Under the pieces are notes generated by a model. It had not been told where the DNA came from. It ran no database searches and saw only the letters and a program-made list of their open reading frames with translations. From assembly GCA_025057155.1 (NCBI GenBank), contig JANWYD010000002.1, positions 124,001 to 188,000 on the forward strand: a stretch of DNA of 64,000 bases, read 5' to 3'. The translations under genes and the position numbers were made by a program. This stretch comes from Chloroflexaceae bacterium (GTDB lineage Bacteria > Chloroflexota > Chloroflexia > Chloroflexales > Chloroflexaceae). Of the stretch, positions 53,153-63,376 are shown in pieces; positions within the stretch are counted from its first letter, which is position 1; every line of letters starts with the position of its first letter.

Positions 53153-54016
53153 ATGAACACCTGGAATCCTTCCCCACAATATCAAAAAATTGCCAGAGCA
53201 AACCAGCAGTATTATGCAAAGACGGCGCATCTCTATGATCAAACCGAAACCTGCGCCACAAATGTGATTTTGCAACAACATCTTGAGCGTGATCTTGATG
53301 ACGTTCTCAGATTGATCGGGAAACCATATCATACCATTGAGGCTCTTGATGCATGCGGCGGATCGGGCAACGTTTCAATTAAACTGCTGCGTCGCGGCGT
53401 TACGACGATCACCTGCGACATTTCAATCGAAATGCTCAAAATCTGTCGGGATCGCTGCATCGCTGAGGACTTGCCCTTTAGAGTCGTCTGCGCTGAAATT
53501 GCAGGCTTTCTGGAAGCCACGCCCAGAAGGTTTGATCTGATCGTGTTCTCTTCGGCGCTCCATCATCTCGAAGACATTGATGGGGTCCTGAATCTGGCGA
53601 TCCGTAGCCTCAAGCCCGGAGGTGTTATCTTTTCCACCTTTGATCCATCGGCCCATCTTCCGCGCTACGTCCATTGGATTACCTGGCTTGACTACGTGTG
53701 GTTCAAGATCTTCTGTCAACCCACTGACGTGAAAGCTGCTGTCATCCGTCGTCTACGGCGCACCCTGGGACAAGTCTCATCCAAGGATCAGGCTGATCTG
53801 GCCGATGAGAACCTGGGATACCTCGCTGAGTATCACGTTGAGCATGGGATCGATGATCGGGCGCTGGTCGAGCGCCTTCGAGCGCGAGGGGTTGAGATCG
53901 TGCGGCACGAACGTGAAGCTGGCGCTCGCTTTGCACTTACCCGAGCCATGCTCCGAGCGCTTGGGGTGACTACAACGTTTAAAATGGTTCTACGCGTTCC
54001 TGAACAGGGGCGGTAG
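53153..54016 (+). CDS. Class I SAM-dependent methyltransferase
   Basis: The product has 287 residues. [20 protein letters not shown] (SAM-binding motif I), [12 protein letters not shown] and [16 protein letters not shown]. It belongs to the small-molecule methyltransferase group and lies between a GT4 and a CDP-sugar epimerase-like gene. Acceptor unknown. Confidence 0.85.
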   Translation: MNTWNPSPQYQKIARANQQYYAKTAHLYDQTETCATNVILQQHLERDLDDVLRLIGKPYHTIEALDACGGSGNVSIKLLRRGVTTITCDISIEMLKICRDRCIAEDLPFRVVCAEIAGFLEATPRRFDLIVFSSALHHLEDIDGVLNLAIRSLKPGGVIFSTFDPSAHLPRYVHWITWLDYVWFKIFCQPTDVKAAVIRRLRRTLGQVSSKDQADLADENLGYLAEYHVEHGIDDRALVERLRARGVEIVRHEREAGARFALTRAMLRALGVTTTFKMVLRVPEQGR

Positions 54017-54062
54017 ACCTGGCGCGTGTTCCGGGAACGTTGTCAAGTTAGGAGCGACTAGT

Positions 54063-55124
54063 GTGAGCGTTGCGATTATTACGGGATCTGCCGGTTTAAT
54101 CGGCTCCGAGGCTGTCGCGTACTTTGCGGCCCGAGGTCTGGAGATCGCCGGGATCGACAATGATATGCGGCGCTACTTTTTCGGCAATGAGGCTTCGACG
54201 CGCTGGAACCAGCAACGTCTGCAGCGGGAGGTGCGCGGGTATACCCACTACGATGTTGACATTCGTGATCGGGAGGCGGTTGAACGGATCTTCGCGCGGT
54301 ACGGGAGGCAAATCGCGCTGGTGATCCACGCCGCGGCCCAGCCTAGCCACGACTGGGCCGCTCGCGAGCCGCTTACCGATTTCGCCGTGAATGCTACCGG
54401 GACGCTTCACCTCCTCGAAGCCACTCGCCGTTACGCTCCTGAGGCGGTCTTTATCTTCACCTCGACGAACAAGGTGTACGGTGATGCGCCAAACCGCTTG
54501 CCCCTGGTGGAGCAGGAACTGCGCTGGGAGATTGATCCCGCCCATCCCTACGCCGGTGGAATCAGCGAAGATATGTCAATTGATCAGAGCCTGCACAGTC
54601 TCTTCGGCGCCTCGAAGGTTGCCGCCGATGTGCTCGTGCAGGAGTACGGCCGCTATTTCGGGATGCGCACCGCCTGTTTTCGCGGCGGGTGTCTCACCGG
54701 CCCCAACCATGCCGGGGCCCAGCTTCATGGCTTCCTGGCCTACCTGATGCGCTGCACAATGACCGGGACGCCCTACACGGTTTTTGGTTACAAAGGCAAG
54801 CAGGTGCGCGACAATATTCATAGCGCCGACCTGATCCGAGCCTTTGATGCGTTCTTCCGGCAGCCAAGGGTTGCCGAGGTCTATAACATCGGCGGCGGAC
54901 GCGAGAGTAACTGCTCGATGCTTGAAGCCATCCAGATCTGCGAGCGTATTACCGGCAAGACCTTGCGCTGGAGTTACTCGGAGACGAACCGGGTCGGCGA
55001 CCATATCTGGTGGATCAGTGATTTGCGCCGGTTTAAGTCGCACTACCCCGAGTGGCGCCTGGAGTACGACGTGCCGGCGATTTTGCGCGAGATCTATGAA
55101 GTCAATCGCGAGCGCTGGCGCTAA
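54063..55124 (+). CDS. NAD-dependent epimerase, CDP-paratose 2-epimerase-like
   Basis: The product has 353 residues; GTG start with AGGAG upstream. SDR motif [47 protein letters not shown] in place of a plain YxxxK start, [10 protein letters not shown], and [13 protein letters not shown]. This set matches the RfbE/CDP-tyvelose epimerase group, which inverts C2 of CDP-paratose. No CDP-glucose genes are in the window, so the nucleotide sugar is tentative. Confidence 0.8.
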   Translation: MSVAIITGSAGLIGSEAVAYFAARGLEIAGIDNDMRRYFFGNEASTRWNQQRLQREVRGYTHYDVDIRDREAVERIFARYGRQIALVIHAAAQPSHDWAAREPLTDFAVNATGTLHLLEATRRYAPEAVFIFTSTNKVYGDAPNRLPLVEQELRWEIDPAHPYAGGISEDMSIDQSLHSLFGASKVAADVLVQEYGRYFGMRTACFRGGCLTGPNHAGAQLHGFLAYLMRCTMTGTPYTVFGYKGKQVRDNIHSADLIRAFDAFFRQPRVAEVYNIGGGRESNCSMLEAIQICERITGKTLRWSYSETNRVGDHIWWISDLRRFKSHYPEWRLEYDVPAILREIYEVNRERWR

Positions 55125-55141
55125 GAAGGCGGGGATCCACG

Positions 55142-55948
55142 ATGATCGATCAAGGAAAGCGTAATCTCCTCGGAGTCCTGATAGATGCTGTAGACTATGA
55201 GGCGGCGGTGGAGCGCGTGCTCGCCGCGGCACGGGCGCGACGATCCTTTGCCCTGTCCGCCCTGGCGGTCCATGGGGTAATGACCGGCGTTCTTGATGCC
55301 ACCCATCGCTACCGTCTGAACCGACTCGATCTGGTGGCGCCCGATGGCCAGCCGGTGCGCTGGGCCTTGAATGTATTGCATCATGCGCGGTTGCCTGACC
55401 GGGTATACGGGCCGACGCTGACCTTAATGGTCTGCGAAAGGGCGGCCGCTGAAGAACTGCCGGTCTACTTCTACGGCAGCCGCGCTGAAGTGCTGGAACG
55501 CTTGACGCAGCGCCTGCAGGCGCGGTTCCCCGGGCTGATCATTGCTGGCGCGCAACCCTCCCGCTTCCGCCAGGTAACGCCCGATGAGCAGCGCGCTATC
55601 GCGGCCGCCATCGCCGCGAGCGGCGCGGCGATTACCTTCGTCGGTCTTGGATGCCCGCGCCAGGAGGTGTGGGCATATGAACACCGCGAACTGCTTTCTA
55701 TGCCGGTGCTTGCCGTGGGAGCAGCCTTCGATTTTCATGCCGGCACGCTGCCGCAGGCACCGGCCATCCTGCAACGCGTCGGTCTAGAATGGGCCTTTCG
55801 CCTGGCGCAAGAACCCCGCCGTCTCTGGCAACGCTACCTCTATCTCAACCCGTTGTACCTCTGGATGGTTCTGTTGCAGGCAACGGGGATCACCCGGTTT
55901 GATCCTGACCGCGCCATAGCGCCCGAGGCGCCGCTGTGTTACGGATAA
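55142..55948 (+). CDS. WecB/TagA/CpsF family glycosyltransferase
   Basis: The product has 268 residues. [56 protein letters not shown] and [16 protein letters not shown] are the family blocks (GT26). Such enzymes add the second sugar (often ManNAc-type) to a polyprenyl-linked sugar. It precedes the initiating transferase. Confidence 0.92.
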   Translation: MIDQGKRNLLGVLIDAVDYEAAVERVLAAARARRSFALSALAVHGVMTGVLDATHRYRLNRLDLVAPDGQPVRWALNVLHHARLPDRVYGPTLTLMVCERAAAEELPVYFYGSRAEVLERLTQRLQARFPGLIIAGAQPSRFRQVTPDEQRAIAAAIAASGAAITFVGLGCPRQEVWAYEHRELLSMPVLAVGAAFDFHAGTLPQAPAILQRVGLEWAFRLAQEPRRLWQRYLYLNPLYLWMVLLQATGITRFDPDRAIAPEAPLCYG

Positions 55949-55985
55949 CGCCACGTTTTTCATCGCAGGGCCGCCGCTCGCTTCA

Positions 55986-56014
55986 TTGCCTGATACGCAT
56001 AACCGTGGTACACT
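55986..56014 (+). promoter_or_regulatory. Predicted promoter of the initiating transferase
   Basis: TTGCCT (55986-55991), 17-bp spacer, TACACT (56009-56014). Confidence 0.5.
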
Positions 56015-56111
56015 ATCGCGGCTTGATGAGCGAGTTGTCATCTGATCCACAACGCTGTGCGATCGGACCACGTATTTCGTCGATCGCTGTCACAGGACAC
56101 CAGGTGGCCCT

Positions 56112-57512
56112 ATGCTCGAACGGTTACGTTATCGGGTCATCGGAAGCGTTCTCGCCTGGGATCTGGCGCTCACGCTCTTCACCCTCTATATCGCTTCGCA
56201 CATTCGTATAACCCTCGAATTCGGCCTGGATCTGCCTGCCGAGGCGGCCCAGTTGCCCTGGCAGATCTACCTCGCTGTAGCCCTGATCTGGCTGGTGGTC
56301 TTTCTCTTGCTTACACCGCAACGGGCGCTGTTCACCCGCAGCCTCCTGGAAGCGATTGGCCGTCTGATAGGCGCAGTGGTCCTTGCTTCGGCCAGTTTCG
56401 CCGGGTTGCTCTATCTCTCGCTGCGCGAGGTCTCGCGGTTGCAGTTCCTCTACTTCGTTGCGCTAAACCTTAGCGTCTTGCTCATCTTTCACCTTGGCGT
56501 GCGAGCCTACGCCTATTCGCGCAACCGCCTGCATACTCGACGCCGAGCGCTGGTAGTGGGCGATGTCAGCACGGCTGAACGCCTCGCCGATGAGTTTAGT
56601 CGCCGCCCCTGGACAGGGGTGACCGTTGTGGGCTATACCAGTGACGCGCTGGATGCGCCGGGGCGCGTGCCGCGTCTGGGGTCCGTGGAAGAGACCCTCC
56701 GGTTGATCCATCAGCATCAAGTAGATGAAGTGATCTTCGCCCTGCCCTACCAGCAGCAGGAACGGGTGGCCCGGCTCTCGCTCAGCCTGCTGCAGGAGCC
56801 GGTCATGGTGCATATGGTCCCCAGCGTGCTGGACCTAATCTTCGCCCGCACGCCTGTGGAAACCGTCGGCGGTATTCCGCTGATCAGTCTGCGCGAGTCG
56901 GCCCTTACCGAGCCGCAGCGGATCCTCAAACGCCTCTTCGATATCTTCGCCAGCGCCACATTGCTGCTCCTCCTGTCACCCTTGATGCTGCTGATCGCCC
57001 TGTTGATCAAGCTGGAATCGCCCGGTCCGGTCTTTTTCATGCAAGAGCGGATCGGTGAGCAAGGGCGCCGATTCAAGATGATCAAGTTTCGTAGCATGTA
57101 TCAGGATGCCGAGCGTCGCTGGCACGAGGTGGCCAGACGTGATGAACAGGGCAATCTGATCCATAAGATGGAGGATGACCCGCGCGTTACCCGCATCGGG
57201 CGCAAGTTGCGCCGCACCAGTCTTGATGAGTTGCCGCAGTTGATCAATGTGCTGCGGGGTGAGATGAGCCTCGTTGGCCCGCGGCCAGAGATGCCCTACG
57301 TCGCCGCCGAGTACCAGCCCTGGCAGTGGCAGCGTTTCCGCGTCCCTCCGGGCATCACCGGCTGGTGGCAGGTCAACGGGCGAAGCGATAAACCAATGCA
57401 CCTGCACACGGAGGACGATCTGTACTATATTCAGAACTATTCTTTCTGGCTCGATCTGCGAATCCTCTTCAAGACGCTGATTGTGGTCTGGCGAGGCGAG
57501 GGAGCCTACTGA
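56112..57512 (+). CDS. Polyprenyl-phosphate sugar-1-phosphate transferase (WbaP/WcaJ family)
   Basis: The product has 466 residues. Four N-terminal helices, a Rossmann-like CoA-binding-type domain (about 145-260), a re-entrant helix ([20 protein letters not shown]) and the catalytic domain: [50 protein letters not shown] and [13 protein letters not shown]. It starts the repeat unit by moving sugar-1-phosphate to undecaprenyl phosphate. A good promoter lies 98 bp upstream. Confidence 0.93.
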   Translation: MLERLRYRVIGSVLAWDLALTLFTLYIASHIRITLEFGLDLPAEAAQLPWQIYLAVALIWLVVFLLLTPQRALFTRSLLEAIGRLIGAVVLASASFAGLLYLSLREVSRLQFLYFVALNLSVLLIFHLGVRAYAYSRNRLHTRRRALVVGDVSTAERLADEFSRRPWTGVTVVGYTSDALDAPGRVPRLGSVEETLRLIHQHQVDEVIFALPYQQQERVARLSLSLLQEPVMVHMVPSVLDLIFARTPVETVGGIPLISLRESALTEPQRILKRLFDIFASATLLLLLSPLMLLIALLIKLESPGPVFFMQERIGEQGRRFKMIKFRSMYQDAERRWHEVARRDEQGNLIHKMEDDPRVTRIGRKLRRTSLDELPQLINVLRGEMSLVGPRPEMPYVAAEYQPWQWQRFRVPPGITGWWQVNGRSDKPMHLHTEDDLYYIQNYSFWLDLRILFKTLIVVWRGEGAY

Positions 57513-57513
57513 C

Positions 57514-59115
57514 ATGAAACGCGGATGGCCTGGAATGGGGCGTAGACCGATTCCTGGCATAGTGCGTCTTGCTGATGATCGCTCGCGTACGACCGGCGCG
57601 ACCAGGGAGAGCAACAGGCCCCTTGAACCAGGCTGCCAGCTGGCGGATTGGGAGGCGGAACAACTTGCACCCGAGGTGAGCGCCCCGGCCACGTTGCCGC
57701 GCTCCGGAGTGAACCGCCCCTTTTCAAGCGTGACCATTGCTCTCATTGGGCAGACTCTCCTGCGCTGGCTGCTGCCGCTGGCGCTCATACACGGGTTGCT
57801 GTACCTGTTGATGGTTCCACCCTGGCAGCACTATGACGAGCCGAGCCACTTTGAGTACGCGATGCAGATCGCCCTCGGTGAAGGCGCAGCACCGGGCGGC
57901 AAGTCGGTCCAGCTCAGCCATGAAATCGCCGACTCGATGTATCGCCACCGCTTCTGGCCGCCAGGAGTGCGCCCGGACCTGCTGGGACCGGAGCCGGCGC
58001 CCGTGGGGGAAAATCAGCGCATTCACCCGCCTCTGTACTATACGCTGATTGCCTTCCCCCTTCACCAGATACGCTATCTGGCGGTGGAAGCTCAGCTCTA
58101 CCTCGCACGGGCCATCAGTGTTCTGTTCTATACCCTGACCGTTCTTGCCGCCTGGCGTATAGCCGTTACCGTCACACCGGACGAGCCGGCGCTCCAGATT
58201 GCGCTTCCCCTCCTGGTGCTGCTGACCCCGACGTTTGCCGATCTTATGACGGCGGTGAACAACGACGTCCTTGTCAATATGGCTGCAACAGCGGCCATCC
58301 TCGGCACAGTGCAGTTAATCCGTGACGGCCCGCGTCCGTCGGCTCTGGCCCTGGCCGTTCTCGGGTTGATTGTAGCTGTGCTTGCCAAGCGCATCGGTCT
58401 GGTCCTGGTCCCGCTGATTGGATTTGCGCTGCTATCGTCGCTGCACCGCCGTCCCGTGCGGCGCCGCCTGGTTGCCGGCATCGGCCTGGTAATGCTCGCC
58501 GTTGCCGGCATTGCCGCATTCCGGCCCGTGACCGTTGAGGGCCCCAGCGGCCCGCACCTTGTCCTCGCTGCTCGTTCCTGGCTTGCCGCGCTCGATGCAG
58601 CCTATCTGCGGCTGGATATAGACAACTGGATTCGCTCAGTGAGCGATCCCGATCTGATTGGCGAACGCTACCGGTACCTGATCTACGTTGCCTTCACCAG
58701 TTTCTGGGCGCGCTTTTCCTGGGGGCAGGCGTCGGCGGGACCCGTCTGGGACTGGGTGTTTGCCTTCCTGGCGCTGGCCGCGATGCTCGGTCTGGCGCGG
58801 GGCTTCCTGACGGCGCGCCGGGCATTGCCACTATGGCAACAGCGCTGCATGTGGCTGTTCTTCGGCGCGGTCACCCTCGGCTGGATGGCTCTCTTCGCCC
58901 GGCTGCATCCCTTGCCGCCGCTGGAATTTGAGGTGTATATTCCACGAGGACGCTACATGTTCTGGGCCATCGTTCCAACCCTCTGGCTGCTACTGGTAGG
59001 CCTGCGTCTCCTGCTTCCCGCTGGCTGGCGCATTGCTGGAACCTGGCTTCTGGTGGCGTTGTTCGTCATCTTCGATCTGGTTGCCCTTGTGACAATCGCC
59101 ACGACCTTGCGTTGA
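57514..59115 (+). CDS. GT39/DUF2142-like membrane glycosyltransferase
   Basis: The product has 533 residues with the ATG at 57514, one base after the preceding stop. A hydrophilic N-terminal region of about 75 residues precedes at least nine membrane helices. PPWQHYDEPSHFEYAM carries the acidic DEPSHFEY first-loop motif, as in polyprenyl-phosphate-sugar-dependent GT-C enzymes of the DUF2142/ArnT group; ENQRIHPPLYYTL follows. It is likely to transfer a sugar outside the membrane. Acceptor unknown. Confidence 0.78.
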   Translation: MKRGWPGMGRRPIPGIVRLADDRSRTTGATRESNRPLEPGCQLADWEAEQLAPEVSAPATLPRSGVNRPFSSVTIALIGQTLLRWLLPLALIHGLLYLLMVPPWQHYDEPSHFEYAMQIALGEGAAPGGKSVQLSHEIADSMYRHRFWPPGVRPDLLGPEPAPVGENQRIHPPLYYTLIAFPLHQIRYLAVEAQLYLARAISVLFYTLTVLAAWRIAVTVTPDEPALQIALPLLVLLTPTFADLMTAVNNDVLVNMAATAAILGTVQLIRDGPRPSALALAVLGLIVAVLAKRIGLVLVPLIGFALLSSLHRRPVRRRLVAGIGLVMLAVAGIAAFRPVTVEGPSGPHLVLAARSWLAALDAAYLRLDIDNWIRSVSDPDLIGERYRYLIYVAFTSFWARFSWGQASAGPVWDWVFAFLALAAMLGLARGFLTARRALPLWQQRCMWLFFGAVTLGWMALFARLHPLPPLEFEVYIPRGRYMFWAIVPTLWLLLVGLRLLLPAGWRIAGTWLLVALFVIFDLVALVTIATTLR

Positions 59116-59140
59116 CGCCTCGCAACCCATCTGCTACAAT
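59112..59140 (+). promoter_or_regulatory. Predicted promoter of the chain-length gene
   Basis: TTGACG (59112-59117), 17-bp spacer, TACAAT (59135-59140). It begins within the last codons of the upstream gene. Confidence 0.6.
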
Positions 59141-59182
59141 CCCCCGGCGTGTGCGCCTGGATTAACCATTTCGGCACTGTCT

Positions 59183-60541
59183 ATGGAACAAGAGATCGAT
59201 CTCCGCCCCTACGCGCAGGCCGTGCTGCGCCGCTGGCGCTGGATCGCCCTCGCGGTGCTGGCAGCCGTGGTGGTTGCGGCAATCATAACCATGACCCAGC
59301 CACGCCTGAGCCGCGCCCGCGCCTCCGTGTTGATTGATCCGGTTATCTCGCAGGTGGTGCTGGATGGACGCTTTACCGAGCGTGATACGGGCATGTTCAC
59401 GAACGCGAGCACCCGCCGCCAGGCCTTGATCGATCTGGCCTCCAGTCCGGTGCTGGAGGCGCGAGTTCTGGAACAGCTCGGGCAGCCGGATCTCCAATCG
59501 GGCGATCTGTTGCCCCGGGTGGAAGTGCGCGCCACCAGCGACCTGCTGACTATCACAGCCACCGGTACAGACGCCGCTGAAGCCGGACGGCTTGCGCAGC
59601 TCTGGGGCCAGACGTATGAAGCCCTGGTCAGGGAGTTGTACGGTGGAGGATCGCTCGGCGTTGAGCGGATTGACCAGGAGCTGAACGACGCCCGCGCGCG
59701 CCACGCCGAGGCCCGGCGCGCCATTGACGCCTTCCTCAGCCAGGGTGAGCTCACCCGCACCTCTCAGGAAGTGGCACGACTGCGGGAATTGCTGGCCGCA
59801 TCTCGCCAGGCGCAGCAGGAACTCTACCGTGCCTACCTCTCGCGTATCCAGCAACTGAGCCTGGTGCTCGAAGATGCGCGCATCCTGCGCGCCCAGATTG
59901 AGCGTGGCGAGGGTGCGCCCGCCGACGCGCTGGCCGCCCTGGTGGTGCGCCTCCGCGCTGCTGGCGGCGAAAACCTTCCGGTGGATCTGACGATCAGCAG
60001 TCCTGAGACGCTCACGAGCGGTCGTGAGGCTGCTCTGAGCGACCTCGAACGCCTGACTGCGGTGATTGAGAGCGAGCGCGACCGCCTGGTGCGTGAGACA
60101 GAACAAGTCGCTGCGGCCATCGTCGCTGGCGACGCCTCCGCAGTGGGACTGGATGCCGAGACTCGCTCGCGCTATGAGCGCGAACTGGCTGCCGCTGAGG
60201 GTCGGCTGGCTGATCTAATGTCCGAGCAGCGCGTCTTGAGCCAGACGCTCGATCTGGCGCTGAATACCCTCTCGGTGTTGCAGGCCAAACGCGATGAGCA
60301 GGTGATTGCTCAGGCGACTTCCAGCGTCTCGGTGCGTTATCTGGGCGATGCTCCGGTGTCCCCGTCTTCACGCGCCGTTCTGCTGGCACGCAATGGGCTG
60401 ATCGCCGCGGTGCTGGCGGGCTTTCTGGTGATCACCCTCATTCTCGTTCTGGAGATTGCGCGCCAGGTGCGGCAGGCGCCCGCACCCCCACCCGCACCGC
60501 GCGGCGAACCCGCTCCCGAGCAGCCATCGGCTTCGGATTGA
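59183..60541 (+). CDS. Wzz/GumC-type chain-length determinant protein
   Basis: The product has 452 residues. TM1 (about 17-38, IALAVLAAVVVAAIITM), a long external coiled coil (about 155-375), TM2 (about 402-428) and a Pro-rich tail, preceded by the proximal VSVRYLGDAPVSPSSR segment (PxxPxxP-like region). No kinase domain, unlike Wzc. It controls polymer length or links to export. Confidence 0.88.
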   Translation: MEQEIDLRPYAQAVLRRWRWIALAVLAAVVVAAIITMTQPRLSRARASVLIDPVISQVVLDGRFTERDTGMFTNASTRRQALIDLASSPVLEARVLEQLGQPDLQSGDLLPRVEVRATSDLLTITATGTDAAEAGRLAQLWGQTYEALVRELYGGGSLGVERIDQELNDARARHAEARRAIDAFLSQGELTRTSQEVARLRELLAASRQAQQELYRAYLSRIQQLSLVLEDARILRAQIERGEGAPADALAALVVRLRAAGGENLPVDLTISSPETLTSGREAALSDLERLTAVIESERDRLVRETEQVAAAIVAGDASAVGLDAETRSRYERELAAAEGRLADLMSEQRVLSQTLDLALNTLSVLQAKRDEQVIAQATSSVSVRYLGDAPVSPSSRAVLLARNGLIAAVLAGFLVITLILVLEIARQVRQAPAPPPAPRGEPAPEQPSASD

Positions 60542-60736
60542 TGGTTTGTGGTTCTCACCCTCCCTCTCCACCAACGGTGGAGAGGGAAGGGGGCAGGGGA
60601 AGGGTGAGGAGCAATCCCCCCCCTGACGGTTGAAGGAGTTTGGAGAAAGCCGGTTTCCCCATTCTCCTGCCTGGCGGGGCGAAAAACCTTATCTCCCTAC
60701 GCAGGCGATTACTGTGAACCTCGGTGATACGCCGCT
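60542..60736. other. Repeat-containing gap
   Basis: Holds GGTTCTCACCCTCCCTCTCC...GGGTGAGGAGC (60550-60611) and a GGAGAAAGCC/GGTTTCCCC palindrome (60642-60660). No gene. Confidence 0.5.
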
Positions 60737-61432
60737 ATGAACGATCGTCCCCTCCTCTCCATTATTATGCCCTGCTACAATGAGGCAGCCACGCTGCCCC
60801 AGATCCTGGACCGCGTGTACGCAGTGGATCTGGATAAAGAAGTCATCGCCGTTGATGACCATTCCGCTGACGCCACGCTCGAAGTGCTGCGCGCCGAGGC
60901 CGCGCGCCGTCCACGTCTGACAGTGATCAGTCATCCCCGGAACCGCGGCAAGGGCGCGGCCGTGCGCAGCGGCCTGGCCCATGCCCGTGGGCAGATCACT
61001 ATCATCCAGGACGCTGATCTGGAGTACGATCCGGATGACTACTACGCTCTCGTGAAGCCTATCGTTGACCGGCGCGTGGATGTGGTCTTTGGCAGCCGCT
61101 TTCTAGGCAGCCACACGGGGATGTACTTCTGGAACGCGATTGGCAACAAAGGGCTTACCTTCCTGACTAACTTTCTCTTCAACTGCTGGATCTCGGATAT
61201 GGAAACGTGCTACAAAGTGATGCGCACGGAGATTATCCGCGAGTTGAACCTGGAGAGCAACGATTTTCGTCTCGAGCCGGAGATTACCGCCAAGGTGCTC
61301 AAGCGCGGTCATCGCATCCTCGAAGTGCCGATCACTTACATCGGTCGCACCTATGAGGAGGGCAAGAAAATGAAACCCAGCCAGGGCTTTTATGCTATTC
61401 TGGCCCTCTTCCGGTACCGGTTCACCGATTAA
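60737..61432 (+). CDS. Glycosyltransferase family 2, polyprenyl/dolichyl-phosphate type
   Basis: The product has 231 residues. LLSIIMPCYNEAATLPQILD, VIAVDDHSADATLEV, NRGKGAAVRSGLAHARG, IIQDADLEYDPDDY and DMETCYKVMR are those of the DPM1/GtrB-like subgroup without C-terminal helices. It probably makes a polyprenyl-phosphate sugar that could feed the GT39-like enzyme at 57514 (inference). Confidence 0.9.
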   Translation: MNDRPLLSIIMPCYNEAATLPQILDRVYAVDLDKEVIAVDDHSADATLEVLRAEAARRPRLTVISHPRNRGKGAAVRSGLAHARGQITIIQDADLEYDPDDYYALVKPIVDRRVDVVFGSRFLGSHTGMYFWNAIGNKGLTFLTNFLFNCWISDMETCYKVMRTEIIRELNLESNDFRLEPEITAKVLKRGHRILEVPITYIGRTYEEGKKMKPSQGFYAILALFRYRFTD

Positions 61433-61501
61433 CTGAAAAAACGCCGCTGGCGAGCGCCGTCACTCGACCGACCGGCACGGCCTGTCAACCATCTTTGGTC
61501 T

Positions 61502-62884
61502 ATGCATGCACGCACCACATTCCTCCACCTGGCGCTCTTCACTATGCTGCTGGCGGCGTTCTTTGCTCCGGACAGCAATGCGCCCACTGCAGTGAGACCA
61601 TCATATCGGGTCTATGCGCCCCAGATCTGGGGAACCGATGCGCGGAGCGTTCTTGGCCTGGAAGTGGCGAGCGTCCCCGCCGGGGACAGGCTGCGAGCTC
61701 TGGCGGGCCTGCGACCGAACTGGATTCGTCCGCGTGCGTTGAGGTGGAAAGATGTGGAACCTACGCGCGGCGGCGGCTACCGCTGGGACGCTCCCGCCGT
61801 GCGCGCTCTGGAGGAGGAGCTGGTTCGCGCCAGCCAGGCCGGGTTGCCCGTGATCCTGGTGCTCCACGGCAGCCCTGCCTGGGCCGTGGTCCCGTACCAG
61901 GCCGATTGTGCTCCGATTGCCCCCGAGTTTCATCCAGATTTCGCTCGCTTTGCAGCCGAGGCGGCGCGGCGCTACAGCGCGCCGCCGTTCAACGTGCGCT
62001 TCTGGGAGATCGGCAATGAGCCTGATGCTTTCATCTTTGCCTCGGATTCTCCTTACGGCTGCTGGGGGCGAGTTGATGAACCACTCTACGGCGGACAGGC
62101 CTTCGGAGCTTTGCTGAACGCGGTCTATCCGGCCATCAAGGGCGTCAATCCGGAGTTGCAGGTCATTCACGGCGGACTGCTGCTCGACCGGCCCTACAAT
62201 TCGAGCACTGACCAGGGCCGTTCCGCCCGCTTCCTGGAAGGGGTGCTTGAGGCCGGTGGCGGACGGTCCTTCGATATCCTGGCTTTCCATAGCTACAGTT
62301 ACTACAATGGCACGCCCGATGGCACGGCAGGACCCGAGGATTGGAAGCCCGCCTATCTGCGCGGCCTGCTGGCGCGCTATGGTCTCACGAAACCGTTGAT
62401 CAAGACCGAAAGCGCCCTGCTCTGCCTGGCAGCCAGTCCAGAGTGCGCGCAGGCTCAGGCAGACGCCATCCCTCGCCTCGCGGTGCGCGCGCTCCGCGAC
62501 GATCTGCTGAGCTCCGTCTGGTACATCTACGACTCGGATAGTTTCCACCGCACGGCCCTGCTGGAGCCAACCAGCCCGGACGTGCTGCGGCCAGCTTATA
62601 CCGCCTTTGCCTACGCGGCGCGGGCGCTGGGCGGGTATCGCTACGACGCGCCGGTCCCCGATCTGGCGCTGGCTGAAGGTCACCGTCTGAGACGGGGACG
62701 GGAGGCGCTCATCGTAGTCTGGGCAAACGCGCCCCGGCAGGTGAGCCTGCTCCTGGGCCAGGCAACCAGTCTGCACTGCGCCGAGGCCGATGGCAGGCTG
62801 TTTCCCTGTGTCGCCGAGCGGGGGCGCCTCATGCTTATGGCTGCGCCGGCGCCGCGCTATATCTCATTTTTGGCCTCGAACTAA
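61502..62884 (+). CDS. Secreted clan-A glycoside hydrolase-like protein (paralogue 3)
   Basis: The product has 460 residues. Signal peptide (about 1-23). TIM barrel with acid/base candidate E173 (FWEIGNEPD) and nucleophile candidate E303 (KPLIKTESAL). About half of residues match the 40424 paralogue by eye, including DCAPI, RRYSAPPFNVR, GGLLLDRPY and WYIYDSDSFH. No N-terminal Chloroflexota modules. It lies at the far end of the glycan cluster. Confidence 0.8.
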   Translation: MHARTTFLHLALFTMLLAAFFAPDSNAPTAVRPSYRVYAPQIWGTDARSVLGLEVASVPAGDRLRALAGLRPNWIRPRALRWKDVEPTRGGGYRWDAPAVRALEEELVRASQAGLPVILVLHGSPAWAVVPYQADCAPIAPEFHPDFARFAAEAARRYSAPPFNVRFWEIGNEPDAFIFASDSPYGCWGRVDEPLYGGQAFGALLNAVYPAIKGVNPELQVIHGGLLLDRPYNSSTDQGRSARFLEGVLEAGGGRSFDILAFHSYSYYNGTPDGTAGPEDWKPAYLRGLLARYGLTKPLIKTESALLCLAASPECAQAQADAIPRLAVRALRDDLLSSVWYIYDSDSFHRTALLEPTSPDVLRPAYTAFAYAARALGGYRYDAPVPDLALAEGHRLRRGREALIVVWANAPRQVSLLLGQATSLHCAEADGRLFPCVAERGRLMLMAAPAPRYISFLASN

Positions 62885-62996
62885 TGTAGAGTAAGTTTCC
62901 TGGCCTTTCCGCCCCCCTCCCAGCCTCCCCCTGCCAGGGGAAGGCGGCAGACGCCCTCCTCCCTACTCCGGGGGTATGTATAAACCAAGGCCTGAG

Positions 62997-63025
62997 TTGT
63001 GCGATTGCTCTACTGATGGTATAAC
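62997..63025 (+). promoter_or_regulatory. Predicted promoter of candidate small RNA
   Basis: TTGTGC (62997-63002), 17-bp spacer, TATAAC (63020-63025). Confidence 0.45.
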
Positions 63026-63031
63026 AGAACA

Positions 63032-63140
63032 GCAGCGATACACCCGTAGCCCATGAGCAGCCAAGGCTGTCCTGGGCAGAGAAAAGCCTCGATGGCGGGC
63101 GGAAGGGACGCACTGGCAGCCGTCCTTTCCGCCCCTTTTT
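63032..63140 (+). ncRNA. Candidate small RNA or leader
   Basis: About 109 nt between a predicted start site and a strong terminator. An internal hairpin pairs GCCCA/TGGGC (63049-63053 with 63073-63077) and CAGCC/GGCTG (63058-63062 with 63065-63069). No start codon with a coding frame. It resembles no RNA family I can name; it may instead be only the terminator of the upstream gene. Confidence 0.4.
63097..63140 (+). terminator. Rho-independent terminator
   Basis: GGGCGGAAGGGACG and CGTCCTTTCCGCCC (14 bp, one G-T mismatch) flank a 10-base loop and are followed by CTTTTT. Confidence 0.75.
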
Positions 63141-63166
63141 GCGCCGCTCCGGCCTTATGTGATGGC

Positions 63167-63199
63167 GGATTGTGGATTTTGGATTTGCGATTGCGATCC
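63167..63199 (-). repeat. AATCCAAAATC dispersed motif, copy 3
   Basis: GGATTGTGGATTTTGGATTT and on, the reverse complement of the motif at 1446-1477. Confidence 0.6.
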
Positions 63200-63376
63200 A
63201 GCTAGTCCCGGTGATCAGACCGGGCGATGATGCAGATCACAGTCTTCAACAGGAATTGGCATAAATCTCGGCGGACGCGACGGGAGGGGACGTGGGAGGA
63301 TGCCAGACCTCTCCTGTCACAAGCAGAGCGTCGAGACACAAGCAGGCAAGGGCTTGTATCACCAAGGAGAGCACTG

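Larger units (their letters stand above)
62885..63376. other. Intergenic region with candidate small RNA
   Basis: About 490 bp without a protein gene. It carries a promoter (62997-63025), hairpin and terminator (see 63032-63140), then an AATCCAAAATC repeat in reverse orientation (63167-63199). Confidence 0.6.
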
